Shown: piece by piece, positions 11,583 through 23,104 of the stretch | Numbering within the stretch: position 1 is the stretch's first letter | Layout: every line of letters starts with the position of its first letter | NCBI GenBank assembly: GCA_038380435.1 | Contig: JAWZYU010000005.1 | Coordinates: forward strand, 41,252,001-41,316,000 | From: Ryuthela nishihirai | Lineage: Eukaryota; Arthropoda; Arachnida; Araneae; Heptathelidae | Direction: 5' to 3' | Length of the DNA: 64,000 nt | The notes under the pieces: model-generated | Seen by the model: the letters and a program-made list of their open reading frames with translations, nothing else | Told to the model about the DNA's origin: nothing | Databases searched by the model: none | Program-made: the position numbers and the translations under genes

Positions 11583-12091
11583 ATGTTAGGTTGGCCATGG
11601 TCTTCTGCGATACCATTATAGCAAACCAGAACCTGCCATAGTGTTACATCTTCTGTACAAAGTTGTACACTATCAGGCTTGCCTTGGACCTCATAATGGT
11701 TATGCATTATTGTCAGTGTGTGCTTTATACTAACTTGTTTAGCTTGCTGTAGGCTTTAATATGAGTGAGGCCATGGCCTGATCCTGTTCTTTCCAAGAAC
11801 TGCCAGCAGTTCGATCTTCTGGCTGCCATATCAACCATCTTCTGTTGGGTGCTTGGACAAGTCTGCATCAGGAGTAATGACAGCTACTGCTGCAAAGTCA
11901 GCCACACTTCTGTCCAACTCTCCACTACCAGTTCTATTATGACTATCTTGACTCCTGGCAGTGTGTTTATCCATCAAGCTCTGGGCATAGTGTCAAAGCT
12001 TTTAGTGGTAATACACTGCTAGCAAACTCTTTTAGATCAAGCCTATTGTCAAACTGTAACAGTCATCTTTTCTCAAGAATTGCTGAGAAAG

Positions 12092-12480
12092 TGGAACGCT
12101 CCAAAGATTATTAACTTTTCAAAGTTGGACCTTTTGTCTGATCCAGATTTATTCAAATTCCGGATAGCTGTATCAGGCACCAGGCAATAATAACTTGCCA
12201 AATCGAGTTGAGATAAGGTTCATTAAGTATTTATCAAACGTTACTTATCAAGTAAGAATAAAGAAAAAAAGAGGATCGTCAAGTTTAAAGTTTAAATACA
12301 ATCAAAAAAATCAATTAACGTTGCTCCAGAGAAAAAAATAGCAAAGATTCAAAAGTTTCTAAAACGAACAAAGTTTATTTCTAAAAAATTCAACTCACCA
12401 AACTCAATGGTAGAATACATTAGCAACTCACATCTATCTAAAGTAACATCATCTTAACTTCCACTAACAGCATTTCCACT
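12092..12480 (-). repeat. Partial 3' LTR of the deleted LTR element (copy B)
   Basis: Starts TGGAACGCTCC and follows the LTR family for about 390 bp, then diverges. The missing part is the half that would adjoin the internal region, so an internal deletion has removed the polypurine-tract side. Confidence 0.7.
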
Positions 12481-12769
12481 AATAACATTTCATCCAATAC
12501 TTCAAGCTCCTCTGTCTTCATCTATTCCAGAGGAAAGAAATAAAACAAATCATTAAGTGCCACAATGGAAGAATAATAATATACTTAAATTTTCATTCTT
12601 GGCACTCCATTGCAATAAATCAACATCCACTCGGTCCCCGGTGAAATCCTTCCCTCATCGATCGATACACTAGGTGAAAGCACTGCTGAAGATCTCGTTG
12701 GTGATGAGATCTATCAGCAGTGCTTTCACTGCTTCGTTGCAAGTTGTCGTTCTTCAAGGGGGGCTATGT

Positions 12770-13188
12770 TCACTGCTTCGTTGCCAGTTCGTTCTTCAAG
12801 CTCTGGTCGTTTTGTTGGTATCTCGTCGCTATGTGCTGGTCTTTGAAGAGCTTTCCAGGTTTATTGCTGTCTGCCTCTAAATGATGTTTCAGCAGTTGAA
12901 CATTTCTAAACTTGTTAGAGTCATCAGGATTATTTGCACTAGGAACAATTTCAGGATTGCTTGGCTTAATTTCATCCAGCAGATCATTTTCCTTTAATAT
13001 CTCAAATTCAGAACTTTTCTCATTATCAATTTCAGCACTATCTTCGTTTAAAGCTTCTACTTCAAAAACTTTTTCTCCAACTAATTTTGTATTATTTTCC
13101 TCTACAACTATATCAACACATTTCTCACTCTCTATTTGCTTTGCATCAACTTGTTTCTCTAAATTTACATTAATTACACCAATAGGGA
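12770..13188 (-). pseudogene. Acidic open frame inside the LTR element, unknown product
   Basis: About 139 codons without a stop on the minus strand, with no ATG near its upstream end. The product is rich in Glu, Asp, Asn and Lys (for example EKCVDIVVEENNTKL and FEVEALNEDSAEIDNEK) and ends in DQSLKNELATKQ. Codon choice is AT-rich but the acidic composition is not what random sequence of the other strand would give. It may be a remnant of a gag or pol linker of the surrounding LTR element. I do not recognise a domain. An upstream stop near 13190 limits it. Confidence 0.45.
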
Positions 13189-13519
13189 TTTATACAGGTT
13201 CTTCTTGAACATTCTGCTTTGGACTACAAGGTAACTCAAAAAGTCCTCTGGACCGCAGCTGCAATTTCAATTGACAATTGTCATAAATATCATCTAAAAC
13301 TTGCTAATTTGAACATGAAAGATTGGCTTCTGTATCGTTGCGATCTATTAATTCAGTTTCTTCGTGACGAGGTTTAACAAAAGGTAAAAACAACAGTGGC
13401 AAGATTTAACTCATGAGAGGGCTTTTCTTGAGGAACTTTGGCCTCTCACTCATGGATTTTTTCCCAGGCCAACCATTGGCACCATAGAGTTAAGTCTTAA
13501 AATTAGTGGAAAAAAGATG

Positions 13520-13612
13520 AGCTGGCATTAGTTCAACTGGAAGAATACTCTGGCATGTTTCTGGAGAGATGCAGGTTCAAATCCTGTATGTCGTCGAAAA
13601 TTTTTTCCACTG
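13520..13612 (+). repeat. tRNA-like sequence flanked by short inverted repeats
   Basis: AGCTGGCATTAGTTCAACTGG resembles a tRNA acceptor and D arm, and GCAGGTTCAAATCCTG a T arm with a B box. The acceptor pairs with one mismatch. It is bracketed by AGTGGAAAAAA and its complement TTTTTTCCACT, as is the tRNA-like structure at 22055-22247. Probably a tRNA-derived SINE head or pseudo-tRNA, not a working gene. Confidence 0.4.
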
Positions 13613-13984
13613 AATATTTATTGATTTATCAATGCCAAATGAGCAACAGGTAACACTGTGATTATCATCTATGTTTAAAACAATACAATACTAAAGCTAT
13701 ACTAAGCTTGCAAAAATAAACTTGCTTATCAAAAAGTTTATCGTGTGTCCCGACACTTCTAATCTTTGCATACATACAATAAAGATCTTAACTATCAGCA
13801 GTAACTGCTGAATTTTCAGTACCTTTGACTAATACACAAAAAATAAACTTCTTGCTCAACAAAAAATTTCAACTTAAGCTGCCGTTAAATCTATGAATAA
13901 TACATATAACTAATGAGATCATAAAATTGTTTGACAATCACTTAAATAACATATGCAATTTATACACACATATATATATACAAT

Positions 13985-14036
13985 CCCTGTTTTCGGGGTG
14001 CCACTTTCTATTTGCAGGTCCCTGTTCATGGTGCCA
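13985..14036 (-). promoter_or_regulatory. Two tandem primer-binding-site-like motifs
   Basis: On the minus strand, 16 nt inside the right LTR, TGGCACCATGAACAGGGACC (14017-14036) is followed by a second version with TGGCACCCCGAAAACAGGG (13985-14003). Both resemble the site complementary to the 3' end of a lysine tRNA used to prime reverse transcription. Their place next to the LTR supports the orientation. The duplication is unusual. Confidence 0.5.
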
Positions 14037-14052
14037 CTTTCTTTTCTCTCTC

Positions 14053-14612
14053 TGTAATGCTCCAAAGATTATTAACATTTCATAGTTGGACCTTTTGCCT
14101 GATCCAAATTTATTCAAATTCCGGATAGCTGTATCGGGCACCAGGCAATAATAACTTGCCAAATCAAGTTGAAATAGGGTTCGTTAAGTATTTATGTATC
14201 AAGCATTACTTATCGAGTAAGAATTAAAAAAAAAGAGTACCGTCAAGTTTAAAATTTAAATACAATCAAAAAAATCAAAATAGCTAAAATTCAAAGGTTT
14301 CTAAAACGAACAAAGTTTATTTCCAAAAAATTCAACTCGCCAAACTCAATGGTAGAATTCATTAGCAACTCACATCTATCTAAAGTAAACATCATCTCAA
14401 CTTCCACTAACAGCACTCTCTGTGGCCCAATGCCACCACTCTACTCACAACACTCTTCCTACTCTCTCTTATTCTCAATCTCTATCTAATAATCTGACTC
14501 TGTTATCTAACGCCACTTAGTTATAACATGCATACAAGTTTGGCATGTGGCTGTTGCATGCCGGGAAAGACATTTTCATAATATGATGATCATGCTAGCT
14601 ATGATGCTATAT
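14053..14612 (-). repeat. Partial 5' LTR of the deleted LTR element (copy C)
   Basis: Starts TGTAATGCTCC at its inner edge and matches the LTR family to about 14612, where an unrelated AT-rich repeat begins. The outer 220 bp are missing, so no target duplication can be tested. Confidence 0.72.
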
Positions 14613-14639
14613 GCCAAATAACTAATGAAAGGAATTATC

Positions 14640-15900
14640 GCATGTTATGTGCCATAATTAATCAGCATTTAATTCTGGATTTCCTGAAAATAAAATGTTG
14701 AACAAAAAAGATGACTAGTTTTATTTTAATAGGACTTTTTTAGAGTCATGTAGTAAAAAAATGCATTTGGCAACACAAAAATTTGTTTAAAAAAACACAA
14801 TAGAAATTATCATAATGCACATGAAGAGAAAGGCTTTTAATTCTGAATAAGAAAAAAAATTAATTTTCTTGTTTCAAGTAAATATTTCTCCTGTTTGGTA
14901 ATTTTCTTACTGGTACCAACTTTTGAGAAAAATCTATGTTTTTAGCCAATTGTGCTGAGTCAGATAAACAAGTGAACTTTAGAAAATTTAAAAAAAAAAT
15001 CAATCAACAGAAATAGATCATGTTACATACCAAATTAAACAGAATTTAATTTCAAATCTTACAAAAATAAAAAATTTACAAAGATTTTAATAAGATGTTT
15101 TCACATTGATATAGTGGAAAAATAGATCGGATTGCAATTAAGGCTTAATGTTGGAAAACTTGATGAATAAAAACAGTTAAATTATATATTAATCGAAAGT
15201 AAATTTCTTCCCAAATAATATTTTTTACTTGAAACATAATATTTCTTTTTAATGATTCTTGCAGTTTGTTATATTTAAAACATTGACTAGTGTTATACGA
15301 GGTGATATGATTTGCTCATATTAATGGGATTTTCTACCCTGTTTACAAAATGGAAAAAACACTTTCTTGGATGCCTTTTCTTGTACTAAACATTATGAAT
15401 TTTTTTCTTTGAATGTTTAAGTTTGGTATACTTCAACAATTTTGTATACCAAGGGTGAAAAGCAAACATCTATATTGTCAAAATGGCACAGCCAATTTAT
15501 TGAGGGGGGGGGGGAGTAAATCTTTTTAAACTGTTAAATATAAACTTCAAAGACTTACAAATGAAAATAATAAAATTCTGCAAGGGAGGAGGGTAGGGGT
15601 AAAAATTCTTGCCGAAATTGCCCTCCCACATGAAGACTGATTTCTATGCAAAGAAAGTCCTTTTTCAGAAAATGGTTTGAGATCAAAGTTTTTTTTAATG
15701 GAAAACGAAGAAATAATAGTTAAAAGTAGCATATAGCCTAATGTAATGTTAAATAAAATATCTACAGCAACAAGTTGTAAGCCAGCCATCCAATGTAGCA
15801 TAACTCTGAAAAATCGATAATTACAGATCAAAAACTTAAAGAAATAAAGTAAATCCACAGTTAATGAAAACTAATGTTCAATTATAAAAGGGAATGAAAT
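14640..15900 (+). repeat. Unclassified AT-rich dispersed repeat, copy 1
   Basis: Shares blocks in the same order with 49440-50140 (TTAATCAG-ATTTAATTCT start, the G-rich patch near 15503-15598, the TTTTTAATGGAAAA-CGAAGAAATAAT block near 15695-15715) and, inverted, with 60060-60530 (TACTGGTACCAACTTTTGAG, CAATCAACAGAAATAG, TACATACCAAAT). No long reading frame, terminal repeat or Pol III box is visible. It could be a non-autonomous transposon or an LTR or UTR fragment. Confidence 0.6.
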
Positions 15901-17097
15901 ACTAATGTTATGAAGGGAATGTATATCCTTCTTGATTTAAATCATCCTGCATGATGGAAATAACTTATACTTAGCAGACAGCTCCCCCACTGCCACTCAT
16001 GCATGAGCAAACAATTAGAAGACCTGTTACTTCCTCCTCCTGTCGTGGCGCTACGCGTTTAGCCAGTCTTCAATTTCTAAGAAAACGTTTTTAGTTACAA
16101 TTTCAATCTGAAGAACACAAAAGATGCATAGAATTCTGGGATAAATGATAAAAATAACTCTAGGAATATTGAAATAGGTTTAAGGCAGAAAAGTGTGCAA
16201 AACGAAAAAAAGAAGGAGGTACATACTTCTTAATTACTTTCAAAATCTTCTATTTTTAAAAATGGCAGTTTTTTGTTAATATTCATAAGTTTTTCAAAAC
16301 TTGAAGGAAAAATTTGTTGATAATAGTTAAAATCAAATTTATGAGCTTAAATCAGGTGATTGTTTCAAGGCGGAGTAAGGTTAACAAACAAAGCGGCAAT
16401 AATGTATAGCACTTCTAAAATATGGCAATCAGATAACTTTATCAAATTATTCATATTGTAATTTAATAAAATATATATCAAATGAAAATATTATTTTTCA
16501 AGCTTAAATTACATATTTTTAAAAGTTATCTGTGAAAAAAATTTTCAAACAGCTATTTCTAATTTTTAAAAGTCGAAGTTTCATGTGTTGTACAAAAGAC
16601 ATCTATTGATGTCTTTGTATTCTCATTGCAGATTCCGTCAATATCTATGTTCAATGATGATCCAGGAAGGGATAAACTTAATTACTCATAGTTATTTATC
16701 ACTTGAACAGTTGTCTTTTTTTTTGTTGTTGTTATATTTAATTTACAAATTTTTTTATATATATTATATAAATTTGCAACGTACTGTAAAAAAGTAATAT
16801 GTTAATAAAATGAATTACAATAAAAGAAGTGACTGAAAAGAGAAAATTATAATGAGAGCAGCTAGTATGGAGCCACTGACCTTTGATTTGCAAATCAAAA
16901 AAAGAGAGTGGACTTAGCCAACTGAGCTAAGCATCACTATTGAAATAAGTTAAAATATGTTATTAGTATTCCATTGTAGACCAAATGTTCAACATATATT
17001 TTCATATTTAATGTTCTTTTTAAACTGTTCATAAATAAATATCCTTCCTTAGCAAAATAAAAAGCTGGCAGCATGTCAGGAAAGTTTTTGCATGTTG
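15901..17097. other. AT-rich intron sequence
   Basis: Poly-A and poly-T rich, no coding or mobile-element similarity that I recognise except the tRNA-like stretch at 16862-16935. Confidence 0.6.
16862..16935 (-). repeat. Degenerate tRNA-Cys-like sequence
   Basis: On the minus strand GCTTAGCTCAGTTGGCTAAG (A-box-like) is followed by a palindromic anticodon-arm-like TTTGATTTGCAAATCAAA holding GCA. The T arm is eroded and the spacing is too long, so it is a pseudogene or SINE head. Confidence 0.35.
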
Positions 17098-20000
17098 AGC
17101 ATCATCATCTTCCTTGTCCTCAAGCCGCGATGTGCTACAGAGGTCCAACCAGACCACACAATTTAGTTCTCCACGCATATCTGTCCTGAGCTATATCTGC
17201 TGCATCTGGCCACTGCACACCAATTCTAACAAGGTCCTGTTTGACAGTCTGCCCACTGCATCCCAGGTCTCCCCCTCTTTCTGAGACCTTTAGGCACACT
17301 GTTCATAACCTTATATGCTAATCTATAATAATCCTTATGGGCAACATGGCAAAAACCAAAGTCTCTCTCTGCACAATATGCTACTTGAAGGAGGTTGCTG
17401 ACTACTTTGCCTAACCTCATCATTACTTACAATGTTGAACCACTTAATGCCCAAGATACTATGTAAGCATCTAGTATCAAAGGCATAAAATTTCCTGTTA
17501 TCTGGTTTACAAAGTGTCCAAGTTTCACTACAACTAACCCTAGAAAGAACCAAACCATTATACAGTCTAATTTTAGTCTTTAGGTGTAATGCCTATTTCT
17601 CCAGACTCTCTCTCATTTAGCACATTATAGCCTCAGTAGCTCATCTGCCAAAAAACCCCAACAACCAACCAACCAACCAACTACAGACTCTCCATAGATT
17701 CCTAAAATTCCCAGCAACTATCCCTATTCGTCTGTTAATCTCATGTTACACATCACCAATATCTGTTGCATAGTTCCCAAGATAATTAAACTCTGACACT
17801 TCCTCAAGACTGCAACCATTCAGATTTACTGAATCACAGCCTGCCTGACCAATTTTCATCACTTCAGTTTTCTCTCTGTTTATATATAACCAAACCTACT
17901 CTGCTACCAGTCTCATCAACAGCTCAAATGAAAGTTCAACTCATCAACATCATTTGCCAAAAGGGCTAAATCATCAACACAATCTAAATCAGAAATTTTC
18001 ATATCCCAAGACCATTTAAGCCCAAAATCTTTCCCTTGAAGTGAATTTCACGTAACATAATCAATAACCAAACTGAAGAGAAAAGGAGACAAAATGCATC
18101 CTTGTCAAACACCAGAAGTAATGCTAAACCAATTGCTACAAGCCTTACCAACTCTCACACATGACTCAGTGTTATTATAGAGAGCTTTCAATATGTTAAC
18201 TAACTTGTCTGGTATACCATAAGGCTTCACGATCAACCACAAATTTTGACGATTAACAGAATCGAAAGTCTTTTTGAAATCAACAAAGCTTGTAACTACA
18301 GGTTTCTGAAACTCTAAACATTATTCAAGAATCTGCCTGAATGAAAATATCTGATCTACATATCCCCTACCACTTCTGAATCCATATTGCTCATCACACA
18401 ATTGCCTGTCAACCAGATTCTTAATTCTATTAAGCACAATCATGCAAAGAACTTTCCCTGGAACAGAGAGTAGGCTGATACCCCTATAGTTATCTCAAGA
18501 ACTGTGATCACCTTTTTTTTTTAAATAGGGATAATAATAGCTCCGGTAAAATTCTTAGGTACAAAACCTTTTTCATAAAAAAATATTCAAAATTTCAGTC
18601 ATCCATATGGTAACCGAAACATTCCCATCTCTAAGCATTTCAGTAGTAATTTCATCTACCGCTGGGGATTTTAAAGTCAGTAATGCATCTATCATCATTA
18701 CAAACAATGGGAGTAGAACTAATCACATTGTTTAGAACATCACTGAATTGCTCAGCACACTTAGCCATGACAGAATCCTCACCTCTGTAACCTTACCTGG
18801 CTTATCCATCTCTGTATACTTGTCCGTTTTCTACCACACCAAACATTAACTATCTGGTACATCGCTCTGCTGTTGTGCTGTCTAACTGCTTCCTTGGCTT
18901 TGTCAGCCAATATATCAAGCTAAAGATTCTTATCAGCAGCCAACTGATCCCTTACATATTTATTAAGCTCTATAATGCTTTCTATTAGGATTAGTAGAGT
19001 ATTGATTAAGGACATTCCTACAATTCTTTCTTTCCGAAATAAACTCAAGTGCCTTATCACTCAAATAATTCTGCCTCCCCTGATCCTTTTTTCCTAATAG
19101 AGTACTGTTAGATTCCAAAAAAGCCTGTTTAAAACGGTCCCATTCTTTCTCAACTTCAGTAGTAAGCAAACCATTACTGTCGCAATGACCTATAACCTAT
19201 CATTGTAAGCTTTAGCTATAACTGGATCTTTCAGAGCTTCAGAATTAAAGATACATTTTTAACCTTAGCACAACACTTCTTAAGTTTAAGTTGCAAGACA
19301 CTTTTAAAAAAGTAATGATCAGATCTAATTTCAGCTCTGCTATATGCCCTGGTATTCCTAACAGATCTAGCCCATTTGCTGTTAACTAATATATAATCAA
19401 TCATATTCCTATGCAGCCCATCTGGTGAAACCCATGTGTACTTATGTATGTCGCGGTGTTTGTAATAAGTGTTAGTTATTCTGAATCCATTGACTTTACT
19501 TACCTGTAGGCGACGTTGCCCATTGCCATTGCAGCTACCAATACCAAAACGGCCTATTACTCCTCCCCAAAGGTCAGAGTCAGTACCAAAATTTGGCATT
19601 GAAGTCACCTAGAACATGGGTAATATCTCCTTTCTTGACAGAATTCAAAATATCCTGAAGTTGTTCATTAAACCTATCCTTCTCATCCTCAGTGGGGGCA
19701 TAACAGCAGATAACATTCAAGTCTTTAACGCTTGTCTGAAATTTTGCTGTAAGAAATCTTTTATTAATGCACTCATATCCTAGAAGAGCATCACTAGCGT
19801 GTCTGCTGAGAAGCAGACCCACGCCTTGGTGATGCTTATTGTCATCCCTCCCTGAAAAGAAATTTAAGATTATTTTTAAGAATCTGACCTTTATCTGTCC
19901 ATCTGGTCTCTTGCAAGCCAAGAATATCTAAATTATAATGGTGGAATTCTTCTGTGAGGACATCAAGAGAATAAGCTCTGTGCAGAGTCCTCACATTCCA

Positions 20001-20664
20001 ACTACCTATGGAGAGAAAATGGTTAGTGGGATGTTTAAAGAAACTATGTTTATTGAGAGAGGGAATGCCGACAATATCAAACAGCCCCCTAATCGCCGAC
20101 ATGGGGCAAAGACCTGTTCCCCCACCACTAAAGGCTGAAGCCATCTACACTGGAAGACTTCCTCCAATGTAGAATTTGATGATGCCAATAGAAGCAGAGT
20201 TCAGGTGCTTGCGATGACCTCTGCTCAGGATTATCCACCAGCTAATAAACATATCCCGTGAATCTATTCACTTGGGGCTGTCAACCCACAAACAAACAGA
20301 AAACACAGCAGAAGATTTTCCCTCCACAGAAGCCCACCAGTTCAGCAAAATCAGGCTCCATAATCAAGCCTCAGAGCCATAATTTCATTCAGGTTGGTTT
20401 AAATGGTCAGCACCAGGACCCTGTGTGGTTGACCACTTCTCAGGAGGGTAGAAAAAAAAGAAAAGTAGCCACAGATGTCCAGATCAGTAGGCCACACTAA
20501 TCTGGCAGCCCTCCCCTTCCGTTCACTTCCACAAGAGAGTATCTCTTTTGAAAGGTACTAACGGTCTGCACCACGAGAAGGCGGGGTCGGACATTAGGTG
20601 CTAGGCCTGGCCAGTTCTATGCATCATCACAGGAGATTGTTGCATAGCTCTCCTTCCAGTGACT
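17098..20664 (-). pseudogene. RTE/BovB-like LINE, near full length, reverse copy 2
   Basis: The whole element is present in reverse: 3' end with a GAT-type tail at 17098-17110, C-terminal block near 17230-17550, RT near 17900-18900, endonuclease near 19230-20000 (WNVRTLHRAYSLDVL, LGLQETRWTDKGQ, VICCYAPTEDEKDRF, DILNSVKKGD), and the 5' leader to about 20664. It keeps sense codons where copy 1 has stops (Trp of WNVRTL, Gln before RRLQVSK), but it has many frameshifts, most in the RT. A Jockey tail has inserted at 17622-17690. Copies 1 and 2 flank about 10 kb in inverted orientation. Confidence 0.88.
17622..17690 (+). mobile_element. Extremely short Jockey 3' end inserted in RTE copy 2
   Basis: CATTATAGCCTCAGTAGCTC and then AAACCCCAACAACCAACC correspond to the last 60-70 bp of the Jockey copy at 41358-41411. 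CAGACTCTC occurs on both sides (near 17601 and 17684), and removing the insert restores the RTE sequence, so this is a 5'-truncated insertion with about 9 bp duplicated. Confidence 0.65.
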
Positions 20665-20689
20665 ACCTAGCTACCATTTACAGACTCAG

Positions 20690-20912
20690 ATTTACATACT
20701 CCTTATTGTTTTTTGTCTTTTAGATTGATATTTTTGTTGTTTTAGTCTTTACATTCATTGTCTTTGTTTTTTCTATTGTCTTTTTACTTTTAACATTGTT
20801 TGTGGGTTTTCTAGACTATTAGCTCTTTTTTTTTGTCACAATTTACACCTCATGTGGCGCATCATGGCCTTAGTTGCCTTTGCGCCATTAAATCCAAAAC
20901 AAACAACCCTCA
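20690..20912 (+). mobile_element. Jockey-type LINE 3' tail fragment
   Basis: A T-rich run, then CATGGCCTTAGTTGCC, GCGCCATTAAATCC and AAAACAAACAACC match the end of the Jockey 3' untranslated region. It lies exactly between RTE copies 2 and 4. Confidence 0.65.
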
Positions 20913-20914
20913 AT

Positions 20915-21456
20915 ATCTGTGTACCAGTCTGTTTCTTCTGATATAAAACATTAACAATCTGATACAACTCCTTTCTGTTGTGCTGTCTAACTGCTTCCTC
21001 TGCTTTGTCAGCCAAGCTATCAACCCAAAGATTTCTATCAGCTGTTATCTGATCCTTTATTGACTTTTATTGAGCTCATATCATTAAATAAGTACTATAG
21101 CTTTATCACTCAAATAATTTTGTTTCCTCTGTTCCCTTTTACCCAAAAGAGGACTGTTGGTTTTGAGAAAAAGGCTGTTTAAATTGATCCCATTCTTTCT
21201 CAATTTCAGCAGTAAGCAAACTATGATTGTCGTAATGACTAAGTAGCTTATCATGGTATGCTTTGGCTATATCTGAATTTTTCAAACTTTCAGTGGTAAA
21301 GCTAATTTTCTGATCCTTAGCACAACTTTTAACCATATAACGGTCAGACCCAATTTCAGCTCCTCTGTATGATCTGGTATTCCTAACTAAACTAAGCCCA
21401 TTTGCTGTTAATTAAAATATATCTATCGTATTCCTGTGCAACCCATCAGGTGAAAA
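20915..21456 (-). pseudogene. RTE-like LINE, internal fragment, reverse copy 4
   Basis: Matches the minus strand of the linker between endonuclease and RT: reads like TAEIEKEWDQFKQ, TTESLKNSDIAKAYHDKLLSH and YHDK blocks, ending at the equivalent of SPDGLH near 21456. Neither end of the LINE is present. It is more diverged from copy 1 than copy 2 is. Confidence 0.8.
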
Positions 21457-21782
21457 TGTGTCAAATTCCTGACAGTTAAATCAGTAAAATTGTTTACTAT
21501 ATCAGCATTTTGGTATAAATTTATTTTTATAAAGATCATAAAAATCATATTCTTTTTCTGCAGCAGCAGTTTCGTAATTAGTGTACTGTCTCACAACTTT
21601 GTTAGTTTACTTAATTGTGCTCCATAGCTGCATTACTCTGCATCAATCTGGCCTACTGCTAGTGAAAGATTACTTGCTGTTATTTTAATCATCATCTCTT
21701 TACTATGCATTTCTGAAGCAAATCTACAGTGTTGCCTTAAATATTATAAATTTGATTTATTTAATGCATGATTTATTTTCAG
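21457..21782. other. COPB1 intron end
   Basis: No repeat that I recognise. It ends with TGATTTATTTTCAG, a good acceptor for the exon at 21783. Confidence 0.6.
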
Positions 21783-21854
21783 GCATTTATTGCTGAATCA
21801 ATGCTGATAATGACTTCAATTATTCATCTTGGTAAATCTGGATTGGCTTCCAAG
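21783..21854 (+). CDS. COPB1: Coatomer subunit beta, internal exon 2 of 3 visible
   Basis: A 72-bp exon, 24 whole codons, between TTTTCAG and GTTAGT. The product begins AFIAESMLIMTSIIHLGKSG and ends LASK. It continues directly from KKQN of the exon at 2732-2862, as in other animals, where this helix-rich trunk segment is contiguous. Both borders are phase 0. The exon is too short to stand out as an open frame. It sits between about 18.9 kb and 28.9 kb of transposon-filled intron. Confidence 0.92.
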
Positions 21855-23104
21855 GTTAGTACATTAAATATGAATAGATTAAATAGCCATTGTTTTTAAT
21901 TTTTATAAAGAAGTATAATTTAGAATTATGTTAATTTAAAAATTTAAAATTAATTTTGAATATATTATTTATAATATATTCAAAATATATTAATAATATA
22001 TATTATAATAAATAATTATATAAATAAAATATATTATAATAAATAATTTAGAAAAAATGAGTTGAAAAATTGGTTATCCTGACTGGGATTTGAACCCAGG
22101 TCTCCAGAAGCATGCTGGGCTTCTTAACCACTAGACCAACAAGGAGCTGACCAACTCTCCAACGGTTAAGATCCCGGCATGCTTCTGTGGGAGACCTGGG
22201 TTCAAATCAGAGTCTGGGCAGCCATTTTTTTTTCAACTCATTTTTTTAAATGTTCCATGTCTACGGGACATTTTCTGTGATAATTTATTACTCAATAATT
22301 TTGAATTTCATTTAGAATTAAGTAGTTATTTTTACCTATCTTCCTATTGACTGATATGAATTTTTAAATATTTTTTATTTAGATTTTGATTTATTTTTCA
22401 CTATTTTATTTTTTTATTTTTAGTTTTTACTTTTCACAAACTGTATTTTAAAATGAAAATGTGTTTGTAAGTAGTGGTAATTATAAATTAATAATTATTA
22501 AATTAATTATTAAAATATTAATAATAATTAATAAAAATGTTAACTTAATGATTTTTTAATATTATTTATTTTGATTTTGTTTTTTCACTTTTTTTTTCCT
22601 TTTTACAAACTATTTTAAAATGAAAATGTGTTTGGTAGGGAGTGGTAAGTTTTAAATTACCAACTCCAGTTAGCAAAAAGGAAATTTAGTTGAATAACAT
22701 ATCACCTCTGTCAAATACAGGATGCTCATTTTCAAAGAAAAGGAAGTTTTTAATTTTCCAGATTTTGCACCCTTTATCAGTATTTTATATTAATGGGTGA
22801 TTGGAGAATTTAAATAGTAATACGTTATTATCCTTGTGCAATGCCAAAAGAATTTCTCGTTTATCCCTTAAAATGAAAAAAAAAAATGCTTTTTCATCTT
22901 CTACATTTAAGGGTCAAATCAGTCAGTATATTTAAAATTTGTTTATTATTACTAACTTAAAATATTACTAAAAATTTTAAAATTAAGTGCTAAATTTTTT
23001 TATATAGTAAAGAGCTGCTGGTCAAATTATAATAGTAATTTAAACACATATAATCACCAATTACACTACTGTTACTAAGTTACCTGAGTATTCATTCAAT
23101 CACC
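21855..23104. other. AT-rich intron with imperfect tandem duplication
   Basis: Low-complexity A/T sequence (21890-22055), then the tRNA-like inverted repeat, then two related stretches of about 120 bp near 22355-22480 and 22545-22660, each with TTTTAAAATGAAAATGTGTTTG and GTAGTGGTAA- or GAGTGGTAAG-like ends. No coding signal. Confidence 0.55.
22055..22247. repeat. Long inverted repeat built from tRNA-like sequence
   Basis: The left arm (22055-22131) and right arm (22164-22247) are imperfect reverse complements: both carry a B-box GGTTCAAAT and a GCATGCT block and both end in a run flanked by TTCAACTCAT. The minus strand of the left arm has TGGTCTAGTGGTTAAGA (A box) and GGTTCAAATCCCAG (B box). 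The acceptor stem does not pair well, so this is tRNA-derived repeat rather than a tRNA gene. Sequence after the right arm matches the tails of the SINE-like copies at 61085 and 61382. Confidence 0.6.

Larger units (their letters stand above)
9766..12091 (+). mobile_element. Jockey-type LINE, decayed 3' half, interrupted
   Basis: Segments 9766-10113, 10909-11385 and 11583-12091 align in order with 39330-40860 of the full-length Jockey copy: GTAGGCAATGCCCT and the YVDD-equivalent GTTGATGAT near 9900, then RNase H-region blocks (CTTCTGTTGGGTGC near 11840, GGAGTAATGACAG near 11870). It is interrupted by a solo LTR (10114-10908) and a SINE (11386-11582) and is cut at 12091 by an LTR element. No frame is open. 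Confidence 0.8.
12092..14612 (-). mobile_element. Internally deleted LTR retrotransposon
   Basis: Two LTRs of the same subfamily (12092-12480 and 14053-14612, sharing details not found in copies A, D and E) bracket about 1.57 kb of non-LTR sequence. Primer-binding-site-like motifs next to the inner end of the right LTR put the element on the minus strand, so 14053-14612 is the 5' LTR. Between them there is an acidic open frame (12770-13188) and a tRNA-like insertion, but no protease, RT or integrase. Both LTRs are incomplete. It is a non-autonomous or heavily deleted copy. Confidence 0.65.

Noticed and set aside
22072..22145. A functional tRNA gene on the minus strand
   Set aside because: A and B boxes are good, but the acceptor stem does not pair and the sequence is one arm of a larger repeat.
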